DNA of 39,297 nt from Streptomyces sp. AC555_RSS877 (GTDB taxonomy: Bacteria; Actinomycetota; Actinomycetes; Streptomycetales; Streptomycetaceae). The notes below the pieces were generated by a model that saw nothing but the letters and a program-made list of their open reading frames with translations, did not search any database and had not been told where the DNA came from. Where the stretch lies: assembly GCF_019049245.1 (NCBI RefSeq), contig NZ_JAGMUK010000058.1:1-39297 (forward strand), given 5' to 3'. Positions 1 to 7,938 of this stretch are shown one piece after another (positions within the stretch are counted from its first letter, which is position 1; every line of letters begins with the position of its first letter). A program made the position numbers and the translations under genes.

Positions 1-3000
1 CCTGCACCACCGCCACCGCATCCGGAGTCCGCACCACCTGCGCCGCGAACAACTCCGGCACCAACACACCAGCCACCGGCACAGCGGTGTCATTCCACCC
101 GACAAGCAACCGCTCCTGCTCATCCGGCGACAGCACCCCCACCTGACTCACCCGGGTCGCAGGCGCCTCCACCACCTCCGCGAGTACCCGGCTGAACCAG
201 TCGGCGATCCGCTCAGCCGCCCCTTCGTCAAACAGGTCCGCCGCCGCGGTCACCGCACCCTGCACACCGGCCGGTTCGCCTTCCGCTCCGAAGACCTCCC
301 CCACCATGACGTCGAGATCGAACTTCACCGCGGGCCGCGCGGTGGAGATCAGCTCCGCGTGCAGGCCCGGGAGTTTCATCCGGCCGTCGGCGATGTCGTT
401 GATCGTCAGGACGGTCTGGAAGAGCGGGTGGCGGCCCAGGGAGCGGCGGGGAGCAAGCTCCTCCACCAGTCGCTCGAACGGCACGTCCTGGTGCTCGAAG
501 GCGCTCAGCCCGGCTTCCCGTACCCGGCCCAGGAGCTCGGTGAAGGTCGGGTCGCCCGACAGGTCGGTGCGCAGGACCAGGGTGTTCACGAAGCAGCCGA
601 CCAGGTCGTCCAGCGCCTCGTCCGTCCGGCCCGCCACCGCAGACCCGATCGGGACATCCGTGCCCGCGCCGAGCCGGGACAGCAGCACCGCCAGCGCGCC
701 GTGCAACACCATGAACGGCGTGACACCCTCAGCCCGCGCCAGCTTCAGCAGCCGGGCGTGTGCCGCGCCCGAGATGCCGAAGGCAGCCGTGCGTCCACGG
801 TGGCTCGCCACCGCCGGGCGCGGCCGGTCCGCCGGTAGTTCCAGCTCCTCCGGAATATCCGCCAGCACCTCCCGCCAGTAGGCCACCTGGCGTGCGAGGA
901 CGCTCTCCGGGTCGCCCTCGTCGCCCAGCAGCTCCCGCTGCCACATCGCGTAGTCCGCATACTGCACCGGCAACGCGGCCCACTCCGGCGCCTGTCCCGC
1001 GGACCGCGCCGTGTACGCGGAGGAGATGTCCCGGGCCAGCGGGCCGATGGACCAGCCGTCGCCCGCGATGTGGTGCACCAGCACCACCAGCACGTGCTCG
1101 TCCGGCTGCCCGGTCCCGAACAGCCAGGCCTTGAAGGGCGCCTCGGCCGACAGGTCGAAGACATGGCTCGCGGCACCGACCACCGCAGCCGCCAGGTCCG
1201 ACGACGGGTCGGCCGACGACGCGGCCAGTCCCGGCAGGTCGGTCATCGCCGCGAGCTGCTCGTATGCTCGGCCGGAATCGCTGACGGTGACGTGCTCCAT
1301 CTTCCAGTCCAGCTCGTCCATGCCGAGTACACGCTGGTACGGCTCGGCGCCGTCGACCGGCAGGATCGTGCGCAGGGCCTCGTGCCGGGCGACCACGTCG
1401 CGCATCGCGGCCGCCAGCGCCGCGGTGTCCAGCACGCCGGAGAGCCGCAGGACGATCGGGGCGTTGTAGGTGGCGCTGGGGCCTTCGAGCCGGCCCAGGA
1501 ACCACAGCCGACGCTGGGCGAAGGAGAGCGGCACCCGGTCGGGGCGCTCACGCGGCCGCAGCACCGGACGTGCCCGGCCCGCCCCCGGCAGCCTGGCCAC
1601 CAGGCCCGCGACCGTGGGGGTCTCGAAGACGGCCCGCATCGGCAGCTCCACGTCCAGCAGGCTGCGGATCCGGCTGACCAACTGTGTGGCGAGCAGCGAA
1701 TGCCCACCCAGGTCGAAGAAGTCGTCGTCGGCCCCCACGCTCTCCAGCTCCAGCACCTCGGCGAAGACCGCGCACAGGGCCTCCTCGCGGGCATCGGCCG
1801 GCCGCAGGCCCGCACCGCTCGCACTCGTGGCGTACTCCGACGCCTGGAGCGCCCGCCGGTCCGGGGTGCCACCGGCCGCCGAGGGCAGCGCGTCGAGCAC
1901 CACCACCGCCGACGGCACCATATACGCGGGCAGTTCGTCCGCCGCGTACTCGCGGATCAACTGTGCAAGCTCCGAGTCACCGGCGTATGCGGGGCCCTCG
2001 GCCCCGCTCATCACGACGTAGGCGATCAGACGCTGCTCCCCAGGGGCGTCCTCCCGGACGATCACCGCTGCCTGGCCGATGGCGGGGTGGGCGGCCAGGA
2101 CGGACTCGATCTCGCCGGTCGCGATCCAGAGGCCCCCGATCATCGTCTGCCCGTCCGCCCGGCGCAGGAGTTCCAGCCCGCCGTCGGCTTTCCAGCGCAC
2201 CCGATGGCCGGACCGGTAGAGGCGCGAGCCGTCCGCGGCGAACGGGTTCGCCACGAAGCTGCTTGCAGTCAGGCCGGCGCGGCCCGGATACCCGCGCGCC
2301 ACGCCGGCACCCGCCAGATAGAGCTCGCCCGCCACACCCGGCGGAACCGGGTTCAGGGTCGTGTCCAGCACATAGGCCCGGCAGTTCGCGGCCGGGCTGC
2401 CCAGGTGCACCTCATCCCCTTGCGGGTCACCGGCCTGAAAACCCTCAAGGCCAGTGAATCCCCCAGCTCCCTCGAAGACAGCGCCGCTCGCCAGTGCGCC
2501 GTGTGAGATACCCACCGGACGGGGCCGCCCCATCGCTCCTGGCGCGGCCGTCACCTGGGCCAGGCCCTGACTGAACAGAGGCACGCCCAACGGACCGGTC
2601 TCCAGGCCGCGCACCTGCTCGGACACGGACGGGTCGTCCAGCGTCACCACGCGTGCCCGGCCGTCCAGCAGCGCCGGGGCCAACTCGCCGTTGTCGACGA
2701 CGAGCGCCGTCCCGCTCTCTGCGAGCACGGCGGCGGTCCAGTCGGCGGGCAGCGCCGGGTCGATCGGCAGCCGGGCGCCGCCGGCCCTCCACACCGCCAG
2801 CGAGGCCACGGTCAGGTCGACGCCCGGTGGCAGGCAGAGACCGACCACCGACTCGGCGCCCACACCCTGGCTCACCAGATACCGCGCCAGACGGTTCGCC
2901 CGCGCGTCCAGCTCGGCGAACGGCACCCCGGCACGGTCAGCCGCCTGTGCCTCGAACAGCTCCACCGCCGACGCCACCGGAGCCGCCTCGGCCGACGCGT

Positions 3001-4354
3001 CGTTCCACTCGACGAGCACCTGCCGACGCTCCTGGGCGGACAGGACGTCGATGGCGGCGGTGCGGTCGGTGCGGTCGGCCGCGGCAAGTCCCTGCAGGAT
3101 CTGGAGGAAGCGCCGGTAGATGTCTGCTTCCGGCTCCAGCCCGCGGGCGTCCGGGTTGACGTCGACGTCCAGCTGGAGGCCGGCGTCGGCCCGTCTGTCG
3201 TACACGTCGATGCTCAGAACGTCGATCGGCCCGTTGGAGAGGTTGTGGGCCGTGGTGGTGCAGCCGCCGAAGTTCAGCGCGTAGTCGAACGACATGGCGT
3301 TGACGACGAGGTCGCAGAGCGGACTGCCGTCGAGGAGCTTGAGGTCGCGGAGGATGTCCTCGTACCGGTACCGCTGGTGGCGGCTCGCCAGGCGGACCTC
3401 GGCGCCGATCTGCCGCAGCAGCTGCGCCACCGTCGTCTCCTGGCCGACGGTGAGGCGGATGGGCAGGATGTTCGAGGTCATGCCCGGGATCGCGTGCGCC
3501 CGCTCGCCGGCCCGTCCCCGCGCGGGGATGCCGACCACGACGTCCTGCGCGCCCGTGGTCCGGTGGTGGTAAAGGGTCGCCGCGGCGATCGACAGTCCGG
3601 TCAGGCTGGTCCCCAGCCTCCGCGCGGCCCGCTTGAGTGCACCGGTGTCCTCAGCACCGAGCTCGCCGCAGTACCGGGCGGGTACCTGCGGGAGTTGCCG
3701 GGGCTTGTGCCCGGCAGGGCGTCCCGCGCGGGCGACGTCCGCCAGTGCGCCGGTCCAGAATTCCCGGTCCTCGGCCGCAGCGAGGGAGGACCGGTAGGCG
3801 CGGGCCTCGTCGAAGAGGACGGAGACCGATTCCAGGACGGGTACGGGGTCGGCGTTCGGCCCGGCGGAGAGCGCGTTGTAGTTGCGCTCCAGGCGACGGG
3901 CGAACAGCTGGCCGCTGTATCCGTCCACGACGAGGTGGTGGCCGTAGTGCAGCCAATAGTGGCGGTCGCGGCCGACCTTGATCACAGCGTGGCCGGTCAG
4001 CGGCCGGTCGAGGAGGTGCAACGGCTGGCGCAGCTTGCTCAGCATCCAGGAGCGGGCGACGGCATGGGGGTCGGACTCGGCGCTGACATCCAGGGTCTCG
4101 ATGGGGTGGTCGTCCGCGGTGGCGAGGTACTGTCGCGGCTCACCGTCCACCACCCGGAAACGCAGCCGGACCGTTTCGGCCTCGTCCAGCGTGCGCCGCA
4201 GGGCCTCGGTGAAGCGCTCCCCGTCTAGGTCGCCGCAGATCTCCAGGTACTCCGCGATGTTGTAGACCGGATTCTCCGGGGCGAGTTGCTGCGCGTACCA
4301 GACAGCGAGCTGGCCGGGCATAAGTTCCTGGGTTTCACCTCGAGTTGCAGTCAC
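1..4354 (-). CDS. NRPS, 5' part: C - degenerate A - PCP - C - (A, cut by window edge)
   Basis: Peptide-assembly megasynthase, about 1451 residues visible and continuing past base 1. Order: condensation domain (about 12-450, motif HHLVVDG), broken adenylation domain (about 460-840), carrier domain (about 850-910, DDFFDLGGHSLL with the phosphopantetheine Ser), second condensation domain (about 930-1350, HHIAGDG, LCL-like), then the first residues of another A domain. I chose the GTG at 4354, preceded by a GGTGGGGGTG stretch; an in-frame ATG at 4321 is the alternative. The opening C domain begins an NRPS protein, so it may accept an acyl starter or an upstream peptide; the sequence does not decide. 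The gene diverges from the operon starting at 4740, with a StrR-type palindrome between them. Confidence 0.93.
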   Translation of the reverse strand, partial: MTATRGETQELMPGQLAVWYAQQLAPENPVYNIAEYLEICGDLDGERFTEALRRTLDEAETVRLRFRVVDGEPRQYLATADDHPIETLDVSAESDPHAVARSWMLSKLRQPLHLLDRPLTGHAVIKVGRDRHYWLHYGHHLVVDGYSGQLFARRLERNYNALSAGPNADPVPVLESVSVLFDEARAYRSSLAAAEDREFWTGALADVARAGRPAGHKPRQLPQVPARYCGELGAEDTGALKRAARRLGTSLTGLSIAAATLYHHRTTGAQDVVVGIPARGRAGERAHAIPGMTSNILPIRLTVGQETTVAQLLRQIGAEVRLASRHQRYRYEDILRDLKLLDGSPLCDLVVNAMSFDYALNFGGCTTTAHNLSNGPIDVLSIDVYDRRADAGLQLDVDVNPDARGLEPEADIYRRFLQILQGLAAADRTDRTAAIDVLSAQERRQVLVEWNDASAEAAPVASAVELFEAQAADRAGVPFAELDARANRLARYLVSQGVGAESVVGLCLPPGVDLTVASLAVWRAGGARLPIDPALPADWTAAVLAESGTALVVDNGELAPALLDGRARVVTLDDPSVSEQVRGLETGPLGVPLFSQGLAQVTAAPGAMGRPRPVGISHGALASGAVFEGAGGFTGLEGFQAGDPQGDEVHLGSPAANCRAYVLDTTLNPVPPGVAGELYLAGAGVARGYPGRAGLTASSFVANPFAADGSRLYRSGHRVRWKADGGLELLRRADGQTMIGGLWIATGEIESVLAAHPAIGQAAVIVREDAPGEQRLIAYVVMSGAEGPAYAGDSELAQLIREYAADELPAYMVPSAVVVLDALPSAAGGTPDRRALQASEYATSASGAGLRPADAREEALCAVFAEVLELESVGADDDFFDLGGHSLLATQLVSRIRSLLDVELPMRAVFETPTVAGLVARLPGAGRARPVLRPRERPDRVPLSFAQRRLWFLGRLEGPSATYNAPIVLRLSGVLDTAALAAAMRDVVARHEALRTILPVDGAEPYQRVLGMDELDWKMEHVTVSDSGRAYEQLAAMTDLPGLAASSADPSSDLAAAVVGAASHVFDLSAEAPFKAWLFGTGQPDEHVLVVLVHHIAGDGWSIGPLARDISSAYTARSAGQAPEWAALPVQYADYAMWQRELLGDEGDPESVLARQVAYWREVLADIPEELELPADRPRPAVASHRGRTAAFGISGAAHARLLKLARAEGVTPFMVLHGALAVLLSRLGAGTDVPIGSAVAGRTDEALDDLVGCFVNTLVLRTDLSGDPTFTELLGRVREAGLSAFEHQDVPFERLVEELAPRRSLGRHPLFQTVLTINDIADGRMKLPGLHAELISTARPAVKFDLDVMVGEVFGAEGEPAGVQGAVTAAADLFDEGAAERIADWFSRVLAEVVEAPATRVSQVGVLSPDEQERLLVGWNDTAVPVAGVLVPELFAAQVVRTPDAVAVVQ
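1840..2975 (-). other. Degenerate, internally deleted adenylation domain inside the NRPS
   Basis: About 375 residues remain where the A domain of the NRPS at 35369-39297 has about 485. The A1-like part is present (LAVWRAGGARLPIDP). A3 survives only as APGAMGRPRPVG, with no SGSTG-x-PKG loop. The whole A4-A5 stretch carrying the specificity residues is absent: the sequence jumps from the A3 relic to the region just before A6 (GELYLAGAGVARGYPGR). A7 reads YRSGH where the family has Y-RTGD. A8 is altered to RRADGQTMIGG. In A10 the catalytic Lys context N-GK-DR is replaced by GGTPDRR. The reading frame stays open, so the segment is retained as a linker and cannot activate an amino acid by itself. 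It sits next to an intact-looking carrier domain. Confidence 0.93.
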
Positions 4355-4739
4355 GCCTGCACACCCCCACCGATCAGACTCATCGGCTGGAGCAGCAGAG
4401 AGCAGCTGCCGCCAAGGCATGCTGATTGCCGTCCAGCCTTCAAGGACAAAGCTGCGACGTGACGTTCTGGCATTCCCGGTACAGGCAGGGGCCACGTCCT
4501 GCCGGTTTCACTATGCGGGACCTCAAGCTGCTGATCAACACTTCACGAACGCAGGCGGCACGGGGGCGATGAGACGCCCCGTTGATTCCCTGTTCCCTGC
4601 GTTCAACTGGGTCGGCGCCTCACTTGAACAGCGGTCCGGATCGTGCACGCTCAGGGACGGCGGCCGTACGCGGCCGGCTGGGACAGCCATCTCGATCGCA
4701 CTTGACAGACGCTCCTGATGAATGAGAGAGCGGGGATAA
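4355..4739. other. Divergent intergenic region between NRPS and XRE operon
   Basis: These 385 bases hold no convincing gene. They contain the StrR-type palindrome at 4601-4629 and a TTGACA hexamer at 4702-4707 facing the plus-strand operon. I see no clear -10 at the right spacing from that hexamer. Short reading frames here have no recognisable product. Confidence 0.6.
4601..4629. promoter_or_regulatory. StrR-type operator, 9-11-9 palindrome
   Basis: GTTCAACTG, 11 bases, then CACTTGAAC; eight of nine positions are symmetric. Half-site sequence and 11-base spacing match the known recognition pattern of StrR-family activators (streptomycin StrR and the glycopeptide regulators Bbr/Tei15). It lies 247 bases upstream of the NRPS start at 4354 and 111 bases upstream of the regulator start at 4740. 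No StrR homologue is encoded in this window. Confidence 0.75.
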
Positions 4740-6092
4740 ATGATCGCCGATCGCCTACCGAATAACCGATTCGGCCGCATGCTGCGCAATGCGCGAAGGC
4801 ATGCGGGAATGACGCAGACTCAGCTGGCCGAGATCTCCACGGTGAGTGTGCGGACCATTCGCGACCTCGAACTCGACCGGACGGGTGCGCCGCGCGCGCA
4901 GACGGTCCTGCTGCTGGCGGACGCGCTGTATCTGAACCGGACGCAGCGGGCGGAGTTCGAGGCCGCCGCGGGGTTCGCTGTCGGCAGGTCGCTTTACGAC
5001 ACGCTGCCGGATGTGCCGACCGCTCTCACCTCGCTGGTCTCCCGCAAGGTGGAGACGGCCTCGCTGACCGGGTTGCTGCGGTCGCCCGGCGTCCAGGTGG
5101 TCCAGGTGACGGGTGCCCCCGGGATGGGCAAGACGTCCCTGATCCACGAGGTGGCGAGCCGGCTGCACAGGACCGAGTTCCTGCCCGTGATCTGCCTGGA
5201 TCGGAGGAGGGCGGCAGCGGACGGCGTATCCGAGGTGCCGCGGGGACTGATCGGCGGCGTCGCCGAGGTGATCGGATGCGGCGCCTCGCTGGAGGACGTG
5301 GCCGGGAGTCTCGCCGGAAACGAGGTCCTGCTCACCGTCGACGGCCGCGACCTCGACGACGGGGACCAGGAGGACTTGCGAGGGCTCCTACAGCGCTGCC
5401 GCGGCCTGAGAGTTCTCTACGAGACCTGTGAGATCTCGTCGGTTCCCCTCGGCGTGGCGACATACTCGGTACCGCCGCTCGGCGTCCCGAGCCGGGGTCA
5501 TGCGATCGGCGCTGCCGCGGACCTCGCTGATTACCCGGCGGTGCAGTATCTGGTATCGCGTTGCGCCCCGGTCTATCCGGATGCGCTGTCGGATCCGGAG
5601 ACGCTCGACGCGCTTTCCGGCATATGCCGACAGCTCGACGGAATCCCGTCGGCACTGGAATCGGCCACCTCGTGGCTGCTGGTCTATGAGCCCCCGGAGC
5701 TCCTGCGAATTGCCGAAGCCGCACCGGCCCGGATAGCGGTGTCCCCGTCCGGGGCGAACGGCTCGCTCATCTCCTGGATGCGCCATGCCATCGCGTCGCT
5801 GCCCGTCGTGGAGACGGACGCCCTGCGCAGGCTGGTCGACTCGCGCCCGTGGACGGTACGTGACGCTGTCGCACTCCTCGGCTGCCCGGTCGAATACGCC
5901 GAGAGAATCATCCACGACATGTGCATGCACGGACTCGTGCGCCGCATCGCGTCCGAGAGGGGAGCGCCGCAGCGGTTTGCGGCTCTCAACCTCGTGCGCC
6001 ATCTGATTCAGCCAGAGCACGCACCCGAGCCTTTCCCACGCGCCTCGGCGATGCCCGGCGCGCACAACACCACCTGTCTCTCCGCCACATGA
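4740..6092 (+). CDS. XRE-family HTH regulator with STAND/NB-ARC-type ATPase domain
   Basis: 450 residues. An N-terminal XRE helix-turn-helix (about 12-66, with the core MTQTQLAEISTVSVRTI) should bind DNA. It is followed by a P-loop (GAPGMGKTS, about residue 125) and an ATPase region of the type found in AfsR-like and NB-ARC regulators, including a later ALSGICRQLDGIPSALE stretch typical of the NB-ARC winged-helix part. No SARP activation domain or TPR repeats are evident, so it is shorter than AfsR. The ATG stop/start overlap (ATGA at 6089) couples it to the next gene. It is first in a six-gene run and most likely controls that operon; ligand and targets are unknown. Confidence 0.82.
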   Translation: MIADRLPNNRFGRMLRNARRHAGMTQTQLAEISTVSVRTIRDLELDRTGAPRAQTVLLLADALYLNRTQRAEFEAAAGFAVGRSLYDTLPDVPTALTSLVSRKVETASLTGLLRSPGVQVVQVTGAPGMGKTSLIHEVASRLHRTEFLPVICLDRRRAAADGVSEVPRGLIGGVAEVIGCGASLEDVAGSLAGNEVLLTVDGRDLDDGDQEDLRGLLQRCRGLRVLYETCEISSVPLGVATYSVPPLGVPSRGHAIGAAADLADYPAVQYLVSRCAPVYPDALSDPETLDALSGICRQLDGIPSALESATSWLLVYEPPELLRIAEAAPARIAVSPSGANGSLISWMRHAIASLPVVETDALRRLVDSRPWTVRDAVALLGCPVEYAERIIHDMCMHGLVRRIASERGAPQRFAALNLVRHLIQPEHAPEPFPRASAMPGAHNTTCLSAT

Positions 6093-7240
6093 CCGAGCCC
6101 GTTCCCCTGCCGCGCACTGCCGCGCCGCCCACTGAACTAGTGGTCGCACCGGTCACCATCACGCCCACAAAACCGCTCACGCCCACCCATATCAAAGGCC
6201 TGATCTGGACCGACCTCATTGCCAAGGCGACGGCACACGTCACCGGCGTGCGGCTGGTCTGGAACAACCGCATGGCCGCGATCACGGTCCAGTCGACGGC
6301 CTTCTGGCGGTATCTGGACCTCACGGAGCCCGAGAAGGACTGGAGCAGCGAAACGGAGCAGGGGATCGGTGAGCGCTATGTACGTTTCCACAGCGAGCGC
6401 CGGGAGTCCGATCCCCGAGCCCTGGAAAGGTATCTGGGCCGAGCGGACGAGGACGGCTGGATCCATCCCGCCGGCTGCCGCATGCTCCAGCTGTGGCGGG
6501 CTCAGCTGGATCTGCTGGGCATCGGTGATCTGGGGCTCGCGGACGACCGCCCGCTGGCCATGTCGGCGGCGTCGCTGATCGACGCGCTGGCAGCGCACGG
6601 TCTGCTGATCGACCACCGCCGGTACGGCGGGCCCGTCCACCTCGACGGCTCGCGCTGGGGGATGCCACTGCGGCAGCTGATCAGCGGCGACGGGCTCCCC
6701 AACTACCTCCTGCCGATCCTGCGCGAGCTGATCCCCCTGGTCCGTCCCGCACGCGCCTTCCTGCTCATCCACGACGACGGGCTCACCGCCGACTACCTGC
6801 TGCTCGCGCGCGTGCTGACCACATTCGGAGCGGACGTGACGCGCCTCGCGATCAGCCGCGTTCCCGTCAACGGAGCGGCACTCTCGAGCCGTTACGGCGG
6901 GTGGCAGGGAGTGACGCTCACCGACCTCTCCTCCTCCCCCGGCACCGCATCCCGGGCCGCCTACCGGCTCGGGATGCGCATGTACTTCGCCGGCACCCTG
7001 CACCGGGATTCGGCGCAGTCGTTCCGGATGCCGCTGCTGCGCCGGTGCGTCGGCCGAGCCGCCCGCCTGCTCGTCCAGGCCCCCGCCGGGTCCGACGGCG
7101 CGCCTGGGGCGCGGCTGACGGCGGAGCTCTCCCGGCTCCAGGCGCAGCAGGGGTACGTGGACCCGTACCGGCTGATGAGCTCCCTGCAAGGTGATCGTGC
7201 CCTCCCGCTGACCCCTGTCCTCCGGGCGATCTGCACATGA
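6089..7240 (+). CDS. Unrecognised protein, possible class I aaRS-like/nucleotidyltransferase fold
   Basis: 383 residues, start ATG overlapping the upstream stop (ATGA). I do not recognise the family with confidence. Near residue 32 the sequence PLTPTHIKGLIWTDLIAKAT resembles the strand, HIGH-loop and helix of class I aminoacyl-tRNA synthetases and related nucleotidyltransferases, with the second His and Gly of HIGH altered. A later stretch (about 230-270, FLLIHDDGLTADYLLLARVL) could be a second Rossmann half. No clear KMSKS loop is visible. No signal peptide or membrane segment. It is coupled by a 4-base overlap to the next gene, so the two products may act together. The aaRS-like reading is a weak inference. 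Confidence 0.6.
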   Translation: MTEPVPLPRTAAPPTELVVAPVTITPTKPLTPTHIKGLIWTDLIAKATAHVTGVRLVWNNRMAAITVQSTAFWRYLDLTEPEKDWSSETEQGIGERYVRFHSERRESDPRALERYLGRADEDGWIHPAGCRMLQLWRAQLDLLGIGDLGLADDRPLAMSAASLIDALAAHGLLIDHRRYGGPVHLDGSRWGMPLRQLISGDGLPNYLLPILRELIPLVRPARAFLLIHDDGLTADYLLLARVLTTFGADVTRLAISRVPVNGAALSSRYGGWQGVTLTDLSSSPGTASRAAYRLGMRMYFAGTLHRDSAQSFRMPLLRRCVGRAARLLVQAPAGSDGAPGARLTAELSRLQAQQGYVDPYRLMSSLQGDRALPLTPVLRAICT

Positions 7241-7938
7241 TCGCGCCATCCGACACCGAGATGCTCACCGCGGCCGCTCAGGCACGCGTCGCCGCGGTCC
7301 GCGCTCTCGCGGCTGCCCCGGGACTCGATGTCGCCGTGGTCGTGGCGCACCTCGACGCGGCGGCGTTCATCCGCGGCGCCGCCGACTTCGCCCTGGCCGT
7401 CCCCGAGGCTCTGCGCGACGGCTGGTACCGGATGTTCACCCGCACCGTGTTCCTGGCGGGGCAACCGACCGCCCTGGCCGGCCGGTATCCGTACCAGCAC
7501 GCCACACCCAACGGGCAGTTGGCGTGGTACGGGCCTGCTCCCCGGCGCGCTCTGACACCGCTGTCCCGGCTGCTACGCGCATTCTCGGGCCCGGCCCCGA
7601 TGGAGGCCCCGGCCGGGGCGCTCGCGGTGACCGTCCCGGGGCCGCCCTCCGGGCACCACGTCGGGATCGCGCTCGCCGTCGGCGGGGTGAGCACCGGCGA
7701 GTACCTGGTCCACGTGCATCACCTCATCGCCGAGGCGTCGCTGCGCGGGCTGATCCGGCCCGGCGACACCCTGCTCGTCGACCACCGGCCGGCCCTCGCC
7801 GCCGCGGACTTCCGCGACGCCCTCGACCCCGCCCGGGCCGGCTCGGTGCAGACCCGGATCGCCCCTGCCCGGACCGGTGCCCGGCACCTGCGCCTGTTCG
7901 GCGTGCTGACCTCGAACCGTCACGGAGGAGACCACTGA
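7237..7938 (+). CDS. Unrecognised 233-residue protein, partner of the preceding gene
   Basis: Starts with an ATG overlapping the stop of the previous gene and ends directly before the GH3 start, so it belongs to the same coupled operon. It is soluble-looking, Ala- and Arg-rich, with no transmembrane helix. Visible conserved-looking features are a LAWYGP stretch near residue 90, a VHVHHL segment near 165 and GDTLLVDHRP near 182, but I cannot match them to a family. The position between the possible nucleotidyltransferase-like protein and the acyl-AMP ligase suggests a role in the same pathway. I assign no function. Confidence 0.6.
   Translation: MIAPSDTEMLTAAAQARVAAVRALAAAPGLDVAVVVAHLDAAAFIRGAADFALAVPEALRDGWYRMFTRTVFLAGQPTALAGRYPYQHATPNGQLAWYGPAPRRALTPLSRLLRAFSGPAPMEAPAGALAVTVPGPPSGHHVGIALAVGGVSTGEYLVHVHHLIAEASLRGLIRPGDTLLVDHRPALAAADFRDALDPARAGSVQTRIAPARTGARHLRLFGVLTSNRHGGDH

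Noticed and set aside
306..4228. Several long plus-strand frames opposite the NRPS
   Set aside because: They are shadows of the minus-strand C, A and PCP domains; their translations are Arg/Pro-rich and match no family.
4419..4789. Short frames between the NRPS and the XRE regulator
   Set aside because: No ribosome site, family match or conserved-looking composition; they overlap the operator and the regulator start.
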